Assembly: GCA_035384965.1 (NCBI GenBank)
Contig: DAOOJE010000017.1
Span: forward strand, 13,835 to 77,834
Direction: 5' to 3'
Length of the DNA: 64,000 nt
Source: JAAYVZ01 sp035384965
GTDB taxonomy: Bacteria; Acidobacteriota; Thermoanaerobaculia; Thermoanaerobaculales; Thermoanaerobaculaceae
In this document: positions 14,632 to 24,315 of the stretch, in pieces
Layout: every line of letters begins with the position of its first letter
Numbering within the stretch: position 1 is the stretch's first letter
Made by a program: the position numbers and the translations under genes
Notes under the pieces: generated by a model
Told to the model about the DNA's origin: nothing
Database searches by the model: none
What the model saw: only the letters and a program-made list of their open reading frames with translations

Positions 14632-16050
14632 CTACAGCCCGTAGTACAGCTCGATCTCATACGGGTGCGGGCGGTTGCGAACCTCGCGGTCCTCCCACAG
14701 CTTGCGGGCGATCCAGCGGTCGATGACGTCCTTGCTGAAGACCTCGCCGGCGAGCAGGAACTCGTGGTCGGCCGAAAGCGCCGCCATCGACTCCTCCATC
14801 GAGGTCGGGAGCGCCTTGATCTGGGCCCGCCTTTCCGCCGGCCACGAGAAGATGTCCTCGTCCACCGGTCCGAAGCCGAGCTCGGTGGGGTCCAGCTTGC
14901 GCCGGATGCCGTCGATCCCGGCCAGCAGTTGCGCCGCGATCGCGAGGTACGGGTTGCACATCGCGTCGGGCGGCCGGAACTCGAAGCGCGCCGAGTCGGC
15001 GTCGTTGGCGTACTTGGGGATGCGGATTGCCGCCGAGCGGTTACCGAGCGAATAGATGGCCGAGATCGGCGCCTCGAACCCCGGGATGAGCCGCCGGTAC
15101 GAGTTGGTGGAGGCGTTGGTGAACGCCATCACCGCCCCGCCGTGCAGCAGCACGCCGGCGATGTAGTGCCGGGCGACCTCGCCCAGCGCGCCATAGCCTT
15201 GTGGGTCGTAAAAGATGTTCCTGCCCTCCTTGCGCAGGCGCTGGTGGAAGTGCATCCCCGACCCGGCCTCGCCGTACAGCGGTTTGGGCATGAACGTGGC
15301 GGTCATGTTCATCTGCAGCGCCGCCATGCGCGTCACGTACTTGCCGAGCAGCACCGAGTCAGCGGCCTTGAGCATCGGCAGGATCGGCGTCTCGATCTCG
15401 CACTGGCCGGGACCGCCCACCTCGTGGTGGTGGTACTTGACCTCCACCCCCATGCGCTCGAGCAGCATCGAGATCCTCGTCCGGGCGTTGGCGAGCTTGT
15501 CGCGAGGCGGGATGGCGTGGTAGCCGCCGTGCCGCGGGATGGTGTACCCCGACCCCATCTCGTGGCTGTTCCAGTCGGCCTCCGCCGAGTTCACCCGGTA
15601 CGACGCGACGTTCATGCCGTTCTCGTACGACACCCCATCGAAGAGGTAGAACTCGAACTCCGGACCCCACTCCGAGGTGTCGGCGATGCCGGTCGAGCGC
15701 AGGTACTCCTCGGCCCGGCGGGCGATGGCGCGGGGGTCGTACGGGTAGAGCTTGCGGGTGTCAGCCTCGAGCGTGGTGCACAAAAACGACAGCATCGGCA
15801 CCTCGCTGAACGGATCCACGAAGCCGGTGTCGAGGTCGGGGATCATGACCATGTCCCCGGCCGACACCGACTTGAACCCCACGGAGGAGCCGTCGAACGC
15901 GACGCCCCGCTCCATGAGCCGCTCGTTGAAGCGCCCGACGGGGATCGTGATGTGGTGCCAGTGCCCCCACAGGTCGCAAAACTTCAGGTCGATCATCTCG
16001 ATGGCGTGGTTGCGGATGTAGCTCTTGGCTTCCTGGAAGCTCGTGAACAC
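14632..16050 (-). CDS. glnA: Glutamine synthetase type I
   Basis: The 472-residue enzyme joins ammonia to glutamate using ATP. Conserved blocks are present: the beta-grasp DLKFCDLWGHWHHITIPV, the metal motif PEFEFYLFD, GSGMHFHQ, NRSAAIRIP and RFEFRPPDAMCNPYLA. The adenylylation-loop tyrosine of enterobacterial GS (DKNLYDLP) is replaced by Phe (DEDIFSWP), so control by adenylylation is unlikely. I start at GTG 16050 because AGGAGG lies 6 nt upstream and the length then fits the family; the ATG at 16116 would add 22 unmatched residues. No PII or transporter gene is adjacent. Confidence 0.95.
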   Translation of the reverse strand: MFTSFQEAKSYIRNHAIEMIDLKFCDLWGHWHHITIPVGRFNERLMERGVAFDGSSVGFKSVSAGDMVMIPDLDTGFVDPFSEVPMLSFLCTTLEADTRKLYPYDPRAIARRAEEYLRSTGIADTSEWGPEFEFYLFDGVSYENGMNVASYRVNSAEADWNSHEMGSGYTIPRHGGYHAIPPRDKLANARTRISMLLERMGVEVKYHHHEVGGPGQCEIETPILPMLKAADSVLLGKYVTRMAALQMNMTATFMPKPLYGEAGSGMHFHQRLRKEGRNIFYDPQGYGALGEVARHYIAGVLLHGGAVMAFTNASTNSYRRLIPGFEAPISAIYSLGNRSAAIRIPKYANDADSARFEFRPPDAMCNPYLAIAAQLLAGIDGIRRKLDPTELGFGPVDEDIFSWPAERRAQIKALPTSMEESMAALSADHEFLLAGEVFSKDVIDRWIARKLWEDREVRNRPHPYEIELYYGL

Positions 16051-16204
16051 CGGCGTCCTCCTGGCGGGTCCCTTCGCCTCTGGTTCCCGGATCCCCAATG
16101 TTAGACGGCTCGCCATGCATCCGCCAGGGGCCGTCGTCGGGTGAGGTGCCGATCCGGCTGCCGCTCGCCGCTTGAGTCCGCTCCCGGTCGACACGCTCGA
16201 CGCA

Positions 16205-16228
16205 GCGGCCCCGCCGAAGCGGGGCCGC
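16205..16228. terminator. Hairpin after the IPTL-CTERM gene
   Basis: A 10-bp stem GCGGCCCCGC/GCGGGGCCGC with loop CGAA lies 23 nt past the stop of the giant minus-strand gene and upstream of glnA. There is no U-tract in that direction. It would separate the two transcription units. Confidence 0.5.
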
Positions 16229-16250
16229 CGTTTGTCGAGAGCGGGAGTTA

Positions 16251-19200
16251 TCAGGCGATGCGGCGCAGAACCCAGACCGCCGCGCCGCCGAGCAGCAGGA
16301 TAAGGAGCAGCAGGCCAGCACCGTCGAGGGTCGGGATCGGATCGGCGAGCCTGACCGTGAAGACCGTCGGGTCCGCGGCGCCGGGTTGGGCCGGGTCGTC
16401 GGTGAGCCGCGTCGAGTCGTTGACGCCGTCCCCCGTGCCGTCATAGCTGATCGTGCCCTGGTTTGCGATCACGGTCCCACCAGGTACAGGGTTGATTGTG
16501 GCGGTGATGGTGATGGTCACCGAGCCCCCCGCCGGGATGGCGCCGTTCCAGGTAACCTGGTTGCCGACCCGCTGCACGCTCCCCGAGCTGGCACTCGCGC
16601 CAGCGGCAGTGAGGCTCGCCGGCAGCACATCGACGAACTCGTCATTGGCCGGGTCGTCGGGTTGCGGCCCCGGTCCGGCGTTGGTCAGGACGATCGAGTA
16701 GGTCACCGTCCCTCCGGGAATGTAGTTGCCGCTCGCGGCCTTGGTGCCGGACACGTTCGCCGGCTGGAGCACGGTCACGGTGGCGCTGGCCTGCGCGGTG
16801 ACCACGTTCACAGGACCGGCGTTGTAAGCGGTCCAGGTGGCGGTGTTGGTGGTCGTGGTGCTGATCACCGCCGGGATCGACAACCCGGCCGCCACGGTGT
16901 TGACGCTGCTGCCGGGGGTCAGGGCGTAGGCGAGACCGGTGAAGATCGTCCCGAGCCGGTCATCGACGAGGTCGTGCAGGTTCAGGGTGACGTTGCCGGT
17001 GTTCGTGACCTCGTAGCAGTAGTAAACAGTGGTGCCGGCTGTGACCGAGATGCTGCTCGTCGTGGCGCACACCCCGTCCGTGGTGCCCACGGTCTTGACG
17101 AGAGAGATTCCCGGGGTGTCGATCACGGTCACGGTGGCGCTGGCCTGGGCGCTGGTGCTGTCGGCTGCGCCAGCGTTGTAGGCAGTCCAGGTTGCGGTGT
17201 TGGTGGTCGTGGTGTTGATCACTGCCGGGATCGACAGCCCCGCCGCAACGGTGTTGACGCTCGAGCCCGGGGTCAAGGCGTAGTTGAGCCCCGAGAAGAT
17301 CGTGCCGAGCTCGTCGTCCACCAGGTCGTGCAGGTTCAGGGTGACGTTGCCGGTGTTGGTCACGGTGTAGCAGTAGTACACGGTGCTGCCGACCGGCACG
17401 GTGATGCTCGAGGTACTGGCGCACACGCCGGCCGTGGTGCCCACGGTCTTGACGAGCGTGATGGCCGGCACCGGTTGCTCTGTCACGGTAAGGGTCACCG
17501 GCACGACCACCAGCTCGGTGCCGTTGCCCGGGCCCGGGTCGGGGTCGTTGCTGAGAACGCAGAGATTGGCAGTGTAGGTCGCCGGCGCCAGCCCGGTGGA
17601 GTCGAAGGTCACCTGTACCGGCGTGGAGGCACCGGAAGCAGTGGTGCCGTTGATCGGCGACGCAGACAGCCAGGGGACGTCGGCCGGCGTCGTGCAGTCG
17701 GTCTGAAGGAGGACGTACTGGATGAAGCGCGCGCTCACCCCGGTAATCTTGTTCTCCACCAAGTTGCCGCTGCGGTCGATCTGGTGCACGCCCACCCCGG
17801 TGGTGGTGAGGATCGTGCCGTTGGGCAGCTCGTACACACCGCGGTAGCCGGTCAGACCCGTGGGATGGTAGCGCCCGACGAAGGTGCCTGTGGAGGTGAA
17901 CTCGTGCACGCCCTCGTTGGTCGACGGGCTGAAGTTGGCCACCAGCACGTTGCCGTTGGACGCGAGGGCCATCTGCTCGGGGAAGGTGCTGATGGGCGCG
18001 AAGACATCGAGGAACGCACCGGAAAGGTCGTATCGGAGCATGCCAGTGGTCCCGGCGCTGCCCGAGACCAGCCAGTCGGAGGAACGAAGGAGGGGGTGCC
18101 AGGGCAAGCCCAGCCCGCCGGCCGCCGGCGCGACGAAGGTGCCGAGGTAGTTGCCGGCCGCGTCGAACTCGGCCACGGCGTTGCTGTTCGCACCCGAGGC
18201 GACGGTGACCAGCAGGTTTCCGTTCGGCCGCAGGGCCATGCCGCGGATGTTGTCGAGGATGGTGGTGTTGGCGCCGCCCGCCGGGGCGAAGATCCCGATG
18301 TAGTTTCCGTCCAGGTCGAACTGGTGGACCACGTCGCCGGTCTGGTCGGAGAGCAGGATGCGGTCGCCGGCGGCGTTGAGAATGGCGTGGACCCCTGTAC
18401 CCACGACCGCGTTGGTGGGCACGAAGTTGGCATCGATGACATTGCCGGTGATGGGGTCCAGCGCCATGATGCGGTCGTTGGTGGAGTCGGGCACCAGCAG
18501 CAGGCCGGTGCTGAGGAGCGCCTGCCTGGCCAGCCGCCGCGCCCCCGGGCTGCTGGGTGCGCAAGGGCCGCTCGCGCCAACCTCCAGGCCAGCGGCCTCG
18601 GCAGCCGGATCGGGCGTGTAGCCGAGCTCGCCGAGAGACGGACCTGGCGGCACCAGCGCTGGGATGGCCATCGGCTCCTCGAGGATCTCCCACTCCAGCG
18701 GTGCTGCGCCGGTGTTGGCCACGGTGAGAGTCTGGCTCGTGGTGGTGTCGGGTGGTTGCGTGGAGGCAAGAGAAAGCGGGTCGACGTCGATGTTGGGGAA
18801 CGTCACGGTGACAGTGGCACTCGCCTCGGCGGTCACACCATCAGGGGGCGCGGTGTTGTAGGCGGTCCAGGTGCCGGTGTTGGTGGTGGTGACGTTGATG
18901 ACCGCCGGGATGGAGAGGCCCGCCGCGACGGTGTTGACGCTCGAACCCGGGGTCAGGGCGTAATTGAGCCCCGAGAAGAGCGGGCCGAGCCGATCGTCCA
19001 CCAGGTTGTGCAGGTTCAAGGTGACGTTGCCGGTGTTGGTGACGGTGTAGCAGTAGTACACGGTGGTGCCTGCCGGCACGGTGATGCTCGAGGTGATGGC
19101 ACAGACTCCCGCGGTGGTGCCGACGGTCTTCACGAGGCTGATCGACGGTGCCGCGACCTGCTCGACGGTGAGGGTCACCGGCACGACCACCAGCTCCGTG

Positions 19201-22200
19201 CCGTTGCCCGGGCCGGCGTCGGGGTCGTTGCTCTCGATGCACAGGTTCGCGGTGTAGGTGCCGGCGGTGAGGCCGGTGGAGTTGTAGAGCACGTCGAACG
19301 TGGTCGACGCGCCGCCTGCGACGGTGCCAGAGGTCTCCTGCGTTGACAGCCACAGCACATCGGCGGGGGCAACGCACGGCGCGCTGCTGCCGCCCGGCTC
19401 CTCGACGAGGCTCCAGGTGAGGTCACTGACGCCGGTGTTGGCGACGGTCAGCGGCTGTCCGGTGGTGGAGTCGGGGGGTTGGGTGGCGCCGAGGGTGAGC
19501 GGGCTGACATCGATGTTGGGCGGCGCTCCGCACTGGATGTGGCGGCTGGCGACACCGGTGTAACTGAAGCCGCCGATTGAGCCGCCCAGGTTGAAGATCT
19601 CGTTGTCGGAAGTGACGGCGCTGGTGCGGTAGACGGCGCCGGAGGCGAGGTTGCCATCGTCGGCCCAGACGCCGGCCACCACGTCGAAGAAGCTGGTGGC
19701 CGCGGTGATTGCATCGGCACGCACGCCGGCTGTCACCCAGAGCTGGGTCGCCCCCTCGTGCACCTTCTGCGCGTAGCCCATGCCCCACAGATCAGCAGGT
19801 AGCGGGCCGATGTCGGCGTTCTCGGCGCCCCACGTCGCGGCGGCGAAGTCGTAGCACTGGGTGCTGGCCATGCCGGCACCATTGTTGCCGCCGGCGACGC
19901 ACAGCAGCTTGCGGTTGGTGGCATCGCGGAACACCCAGGCAGCGTGGTAGTCGCGCACCGAGGTGAAGTTGGGCAACTGGGTCAGCCAGGTGTTCGTCGC
20001 CGGGTCGTAGACGTATGTGGTGGTCAGGTTGCCGGCGCCGGCCGTGGTCGCACCGCCAGTCAGGTAGCAGTATCCGGTCTCGGCGTCGGAGGCCCATGCG
20101 GGCGCCCAGATGCCGGTCTGAGCGGGCGCCGTGCCGCCTGGCGTCTCCTGCGCCCATGTGGTCGTTGCCATGTCGTAGGACCACAGGCCGGTGAAGCCGG
20201 CAGTCGTGGCGTCGCCGTAGATGTACACCTTGCTGCCGGCCTGACAGCCGGAGCGGGCGTAGTTGCCGCCAAAGGTCGGCGGGGTCCCGACCACGGTCCA
20301 TGCGTCGGTGGCCGGATCGTAGCTGCGCACCTGGAGGTTCGCGCCGCGGCCCGTGATCGACCACACCTTGCCGTCCCAGGCGCCGAGGACGTTGTCCAGG
20401 CGCCCGTTGTCGGGCTCGCTGGCGATCGCTCCCCAGTGAGTCGACGCCGCGGTGGTGGCGAGGGTTGCGGTATCGGTCCCGGCGTGGGTCTGGCCGAGGG
20501 CGGTGACCGTGGCGGTGTCGCTGCCGGGGGTCCAGGGGACATCCACCGCGACCGTCACCGAGCCGGAGGCGCCGGGGCCGAGTACGAGCTGTGCCGGGCT
20601 CGGGGTGGTGGGCCAGGCGTTGCCGCCTATGGTCAGGTCGAAGGTGTCGGGGTTGGATGTCATGTTGGTGAGGGTGAGGGGGTAGGTGACCGTTCCACCC
20701 GGGCATACTGTCCTGGCGCCGTCGGGGGTCAGGCTCGTGTACGGGCAGGGGTACCACCCTTCGGCCAGGGCTGTGTCGTCGAGGTAGAAGTTGTTGCCAT
20801 AGGCGCTGATGCCCAGAAAGCCGACGTACACGCCGTTGACGTTGTAACCGGCCGGGAGCGCCACCGCGTGCTCACCCCAGCCGGGGGTGGCGTACGCGGC
20901 GTCGTAGCGCAGGATCGGCTCGGCGACGTCGACCCATGTCGTGCCATCCATGGAGACCTGCACCTGGAGCCGGTCGGCGCTGCTTGCAAAAGCACTGTCG
21001 TGGGACATCCAGAACACCACCGCCGGCGCAGCGTAGCCGCTCAGGTCGAGGGCGTTGGTCCACAACCGGGCGGAGGCGAAGGCCGGGGAGGTGTACGAGT
21101 TGAACCCGGCCATCGCGGCGCCGCCGTGGGGAGCGATGGTCGGATTGGTGCCGGCGGTCTCCCGGCTCCAGTCGGGGTCGGTGCCCGGGTCGTTGACGAT
21201 CGTCTCGGTCCAGCCGGTCGGCGGGAAGGTGGCGTCGTCGAACCCATTCAGCGGCGCAGGCGTCGAGGACACGAGTTCGGTCGACGCCGATTTCGTCACC
21301 GATCCGCCTGGCAGGTCCGGGTCGGCCAGCGTCGCCACGTTGACGATCGTCTCACCGCACGGCGCGCCAGCCGTGCCGACCGAAAAGCTCACCGTCACGG
21401 TCTCGGCGACTGCCAAGGTGCCGCTCCAGGTGACGTTGGTCCCGTCGAAGCCGCAGGTGCCCGCCGAGCAGCTCACGTCGGCGTTGTACGTGGTGCCGGC
21501 CGGGATCGGGTCGACCATGGTCGCCGCGGAGGCGGCGGCGGTGCCGGAGTTGACGATGCTGACCGTGTAGGCGATCGGTCCGCCCATCAGCACCTGCGCC
21601 GGGGCGGTCTTGGTGGAGGTCACGAAACTCGGGGAGGCTTGAAGCGGTGTCCAGTCCCAAGTCAGGCCCGACGGCGGGTAGTGGACATCCGTCAGCGCCA
21701 TGCTGGCCGCGTTGGTGGCACCGGCTGTGGAGGAGGTCCAGGCCCCGGTGCTGGTGCGGTTGTTGAAGTCGGTGTTGGAGGCGCCGCGGAGGCCGACCTG
21801 CACGGTCGGTGGTGTCGCCACGGCGACGACGGTGAAGGTCCCGTACACGACCTCGACCACGTTGCTGGTCTCGTACAGCTTGATCTGGAAGTTGAAGTCG
21901 TCACCGGTGTAGGCGGTGCCATAGCGCTTGTAGTGCTTCCATTGCACGGTGAACACCCTGTTCGGGGCGGTCCCTTCCATCAGGGACATCAGCTCGGCCG
22001 TGGTGCCGTTGCCTTGCAGGTCACGGCCGATCGCCACGATGACGCTATTGGATGCCCCTGTGCTCAATGGGGTGTACGAGCTCGAGACCGAGGCACCCAT
22101 GGCGATGAAGCCATTGGACTGGATGCTCACCTCGGTGTAGTCGACGCCGTCGTAGGAGAAGATGAAGCCGAGATTCACGGCGTTGAAGCTCGTGTCATCG

Positions 22201-22487
22201 TTCCCCGCATTGCCGTGCACCGTCCCGCCAGCGATCTCGGTGTACGTGCCCGTCGTCTGGCTCCAGCCGTAGCCGGTGGCCACGGCCTGGATTCCGGCCG
22301 GGAAGTTGAGCCCAAGCCCCGGCTTGTCGTTGGGTGGCTCCTTCCCTGGCGGCAGCTCGCCAGGCTTGGACGCCTCTGGCGCGGCGCGGTTCGACAGCAC
22401 CGCAGTCTGTGCCGCCGCTCCGAGCGGCAGCAGGACCATTGCAGAAACGAGAATCATGAGAACGCCGAGAGCCATCCTCCGAGCCAT
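16251..22487 (-). CDS. Giant IPTL-CTERM surface protein with DUF11-like repeats
   Basis: The 2078-residue protein has a signal peptide (residues 1-26). It ends in an IPTL-CTERM sorting signal: IPTLDGAG, a hydrophobic helix, then WVLRRIA. Between lie several DUF11-like beta domains, two IDVxPLxLxxTQPPDxTT-type domains, a kelch-like propeller region (IASEPDNGRLDNVLGAWDG) and an NHL-like stretch (VPDSTNDRIMALDP). Proteins of this class are exported, cut at the IPTL motif and displayed or released; the sorting enzyme is not in the window. I start at ATG 22487, preceded by GGAGGTC; the longer frame has no signal peptide at its front. A structural or adhesive role is likely; the ligand is unknown. 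Confidence 0.88.
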   Translation of the reverse strand: MARRMALGVLMILVSAMVLLPLGAAAQTAVLSNRAAPEASKPGELPPGKEPPNDKPGLGLNFPAGIQAVATGYGWSQTTGTYTEIAGGTVHGNAGNDDTSFNAVNLGFIFSYDGVDYTEVSIQSNGFIAMGASVSSSYTPLSTGASNSVIVAIGRDLQGNGTTAELMSLMEGTAPNRVFTVQWKHYKRYGTAYTGDDFNFQIKLYETSNVVEVVYGTFTVVAVATPPTVQVGLRGASNTDFNNRTSTGAWTSSTAGATNAASMALTDVHYPPSGLTWDWTPLQASPSFVTSTKTAPAQVLMGGPIAYTVSIVNSGTAAASAATMVDPIPAGTTYNADVSCSAGTCGFDGTNVTWSGTLAVAETVTVSFSVGTAGAPCGETIVNVATLADPDLPGGSVTKSASTELVSSTPAPLNGFDDATFPPTGWTETIVNDPGTDPDWSRETAGTNPTIAPHGGAAMAGFNSYTSPAFASARLWTNALDLSGYAAPAVVFWMSHDSAFASSADRLQVQVSMDGTTWVDVAEPILRYDAAYATPGWGEHAVALPAGYNVNGVYVGFLGISAYGNNFYLDDTALAEGWYPCPYTSLTPDGARTVCPGGTVTYPLTLTNMTSNPDTFDLTIGGNAWPTTPSPAQLVLGPGASGSVTVAVDVPWTPGSDTATVTALGQTHAGTDTATLATTAASTHWGAIASEPDNGRLDNVLGAWDGKVWSITGRGANLQVRSYDPATDAWTVVGTPPTFGGNYARSGCQAGSKVYIYGDATTAGFTGLWSYDMATTTWAQETPGGTAPAQTGIWAPAWASDAETGYCYLTGGATTAGAGNLTTTYVYDPATNTWLTQLPNFTSVRDYHAAWVFRDATNRKLLCVAGGNNGAGMASTQCYDFAAATWGAENADIGPLPADLWGMGYAQKVHEGATQLWVTAGVRADAITAATSFFDVVAGVWADDGNLASGAVYRTSAVTSDNEIFNLGGSIGGFSYTGVASRHIQCGAPPNIDVSPLTLGATQPPDSTTGQPLTVANTGVSDLTWSLVEEPGGSSAPCVAPADVLWLSTQETSGTVAGGASTTFDVLYNSTGLTAGTYTANLCIESNDPDAGPGNGTELVVVPVTLTVEQVAAPSISLVKTVGTTAGVCAITSSITVPAGTTVYYCYTVTNTGNVTLNLHNLVDDRLGPLFSGLNYALTPGSSVNTVAAGLSIPAVINVTTTNTGTWTAYNTAPPDGVTAEASATVTVTFPNIDVDPLSLASTQPPDTTTSQTLTVANTGAAPLEWEILEEPMAIPALVPPGPSLGELGYTPDPAAEAAGLEVGASGPCAPSSPGARRLARQALLSTGLLLVPDSTNDRIMALDPITGNVIDANFVPTNAVVGTGVHAILNAAGDRILLSDQTGDVVHQFDLDGNYIGIFAPAGGANTTILDNIRGMALRPNGNLLVTVASGANSNAVAEFDAAGNYLGTFVAPAAGGLGLPWHPLLRSSDWLVSGSAGTTGMLRYDLSGAFLDVFAPISTFPEQMALASNGNVLVANFSPSTNEGVHEFTSTGTFVGRYHPTGLTGYRGVYELPNGTILTTTGVGVHQIDRSGNLVENKITGVSARFIQYVLLQTDCTTPADVPWLSASPINGTTASGASTPVQVTFDSTGLAPATYTANLCVLSNDPDPGPGNGTELVVVPVTLTVTEQPVPAITLVKTVGTTAGVCASTSSITVPVGSTVYYCYTVTNTGNVTLNLHDLVDDELGTIFSGLNYALTPGSSVNTVAAGLSIPAVINTTTTNTATWTAYNAGAADSTSAQASATVTVIDTPGISLVKTVGTTDGVCATTSSISVTAGTTVYYCYEVTNTGNVTLNLHDLVDDRLGTIFTGLAYALTPGSSVNTVAAGLSIPAVISTTTTNTATWTAYNAGPVNVVTAQASATVTVLQPANVSGTKAASGNYIPGGTVTYSIVLTNAGPGPQPDDPANDEFVDVLPASLTAAGASASSGSVQRVGNQVTWNGAIPAGGSVTITITATINPVPGGTVIANQGTISYDGTGDGVNDSTRLTDDPAQPGAADPTVFTVRLADPIPTLDGAGLLLLILLLGGAAVWVLRRIA
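16780..19146 (-). repeat. Three near-identical about 110-residue repeats within the giant gene
   Basis: Copies lie at about 16780-17110, 17120-17465 and 18805-19145. Each codes for a unit starting SLVKTVGTT or TLVKTVGTT, containing TVTNTGNVTLNLH or EVTNTGNVTLNLH and LTPGSSVNTVAAGLSIPAV, and ending ASATVTV. The DNA is also very similar, so recent duplication or gene conversion is likely. Confidence 0.8.
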
Positions 22488-22580
22488 GGTGACCTCCTCC
22501 CAGTCCTTCGTCCTCTTGTTTGGTGCGACGCCACGCCGTAGCTCCTCCCGGGGGATACGGCGGCCGACAACTCGAGCGGC

Positions 22581-22596
22581 CGTGAAGGACTTCACG
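22581..22596. promoter_or_regulatory. Perfect 16-bp dyad, possible operator
   Basis: CGTGAAGGACTTCACG has 7-bp arms around GA. It lies 94-109 nt upstream of the giant-gene start. It could bind a dimeric repressor or activator; no regulator gene is adjacent. Confidence 0.4.
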
Positions 22597-22914
22597 ACGC
22601 ATACTCGAATCGACTGCTGGTTGATCGGGGCGCTGACATGCTGCAGCCATGCTCGCACGGCTGCGCTCCTCGAGTCAACGGTCAAAGGTCTCTCGGTGGA
22701 ACGGCAACGGGAGAGGGGACGCGTGGAGCCGGGCTCGCCCGCTCGTGCACGGCGGGGCTGCGGCGCGTTGGCTGCTGGGAGTGCTCGGTCCCGAGACCGT
22801 GTGGGCCGGTTCGACCACGCTGGACGCGTCGCTCAGGGCGCCTGCGGGGCCGTGCCCGCGAGGTGGTGCCGCGGAGAGAACCCGTTCCCTTCACGCCCCG
22901 TTTGACGGGTCGGG

Positions 22915-22920
22915 TACCAT
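22915..22920 (+). promoter_or_regulatory. -10 hexamer TACCAT before the phoH-like gene
   Basis: TACCAT ends exactly 6 nt before the GTG start, which predicts a leaderless transcript. TTGACG lies nearby at 22902-22907 but is too close to act as its -35. Confidence 0.4.
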
Positions 22921-22926
22921 GAGGCC

Positions 22927-24315
22927 GTGAGAGCCCTCTTCAAGGCACCCGACACCGCACGCCCCACACCGAGGACGCGGCGGACGCCGAGCGTCCGAAA
23001 GATCTTCGTCCTCGACACCAACGTGTTGCTGTACGACCACACGTGCATCTGGAACTTTCAGGAGCACGACATTGTGCTGCCGATCGTCGTCCTCGAGGAG
23101 CTCGACGAGTTCAAGAAGGGCTCGGACCTCATCAACTTCCAGGCGCGGGAGTTCATCCGCAACCTGGACGAGCTGTCGCAGGGACACTCGCTGGCGGAAG
23201 GGCTGCCCCTGGGCCCGGACCGCGGGCGGCTGTTCGTGCAGACCGGCGATCTGCACTCGGTGAAGGTGGACGCGGCGTTCACGCGCACCAAGGCCGACCA
23301 CCGCATCCTGGCCGTGGCCGAGCAGCTCCAGGCCCAGCACGCCGGGGCGCAGCCGGTGATCATCGTCTCCAAGGACATCAACCTGCGGATGAAGGCGAAG
23401 GCGCTGGGGATCCCGGCCGAGGACTACGAGACCGGCAAGATCCGCGACATCGACAAGCTCTACACCGGCACCTCCCTGCTGCAAGGCGTCGACAAGGGCA
23501 CCATCACCCGCTTCTACGCCGAGCCGTACGCGATCCCGGCGGCCGAGCTGCTGGGCAACCAGCAGCCGCTGCCGCACCAGTACTTCATCGTCCGCAACGG
23601 CTCGACCTCGGCGCTCGCCCACTACAACCCGGAGAGCGAGCAGCTCGAGCGGGTGATCAAGAGACCGGCGTACGGGATCGACCCGCGCAACGCCGAGCAG
23701 ATGTTCGCCGTCGACGCGCTGCTGCGCGAGGACATCCCGCTCGTCACGCTGACCGGCAAGGCGGGCACCGGCAAGACGCTGCTCGCGCTCGCCGCGGCGC
23801 TCGAGCAGAAGCGCGACTACCAGCAGATCTACCTGGCGCGGCCGGTGGTGCCGCTCGGCAACCGCGACATCGGCTACCTGCCCGGCGACATCAAGTCCAA
23901 GCTCGACCCGTACATGCAGCCGCTGTGGGACAACCTCTCGGTGATCCGCCACCGCTTCGCCTCCGACAGCAAGGAGCAGAAGCGCATCGCCGACATGCTG
24001 GCGACCGAGAAGCTGTTCATCGCGCCGCTCGCCTACATCCGCGGCCGCTCGCTGGCCGACATCTTCTTCATCGTCGACGAGGCGCAGAACCTCACCCCGC
24101 ACGAGGTCAAGACCATCATCACGCGTGCCGGCGAGGGGACGAAGATCGTGTTCACCGGCGACATCTACCAGATCGACTCGCCGTACCTCGACAGCCAGTC
24201 GAACGGGCTCACATTCCTGGTCGACCGGATGAAGGGCCAGCCGCTGTTCGCCCACGTGAACCTGGTCAAGGGCGAGCGCTCAAAGCTCGCAGAACTGGCG
24301 TCAGACCTCCTCTGA
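22927..24315 (+). CDS. PIN domain-PhoH ATPase fusion (YlaK-like)
   Basis: The 462-residue protein joins an N-terminal PIN nuclease domain (KIFVLDTNVLLYD, then VLEELDEFKKG, with further acidic residues in TKADHRILAVA) to a C-terminal PhoH ATPase. The ATPase has the P-loop LTGKAGTGKTLLA and the Walker B region FFIVDEAQNLTP. PIN-PhoH proteins are thought to be RNA helicase/nucleases in RNA turnover. The GTG at 22927 fits the homology start. An ATG 8 nt upstream opens only a three-codon ORF that ends at the real start. It is divergent from the giant surface-protein gene. Confidence 0.92.
   Translation: MRALFKAPDTARPTPRTRRTPSVRKIFVLDTNVLLYDHTCIWNFQEHDIVLPIVVLEELDEFKKGSDLINFQAREFIRNLDELSQGHSLAEGLPLGPDRGRLFVQTGDLHSVKVDAAFTRTKADHRILAVAEQLQAQHAGAQPVIIVSKDINLRMKAKALGIPAEDYETGKIRDIDKLYTGTSLLQGVDKGTITRFYAEPYAIPAAELLGNQQPLPHQYFIVRNGSTSALAHYNPESEQLERVIKRPAYGIDPRNAEQMFAVDALLREDIPLVTLTGKAGTGKTLLALAAALEQKRDYQQIYLARPVVPLGNRDIGYLPGDIKSKLDPYMQPLWDNLSVIRHRFASDSKEQKRIADMLATEKLFIAPLAYIRGRSLADIFFIVDEAQNLTPHEVKTIITRAGEGTKIVFTGDIYQIDSPYLDSQSNGLTFLVDRMKGQPLFAHVNLVKGERSKLAELASDLL

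Larger units (their letters stand above)
22488..22926. other. Divergent intergenic region between giant gene and phoH
   Basis: This 439-nt region carries the promoters of both divergent genes and holds no convincing gene. It contains the dyad at 22581-22596 and the -10 hexamer of the phoH-like gene at 22915-22920. No riboswitch core was recognised. Confidence 0.5.

Noticed and set aside
16780..19146. CRISPR-like repeat pattern
   Set aside because: The repeats are about 330 nt long, in frame and inside a coding region, so they are protein repeats.
16386..19346. A 986-residue plus-strand ORF with visible repeats
   Set aside because: The repeats are the reverse reading of the DUF11-like repeats on the minus strand.
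19944..22541. An 865-residue plus-strand ORF opposite the giant surface protein
   Set aside because: It has Gly/Arg/Val-rich shadow composition and no domain; the minus strand has a signal peptide, repeats and a sorting signal.
22488..22680. c-di-GMP riboswitch upstream of the giant surface-protein gene
   Set aside because: Some short stems exist, but the GEMM core and tetraloop receptor pattern are not present on the minus strand.
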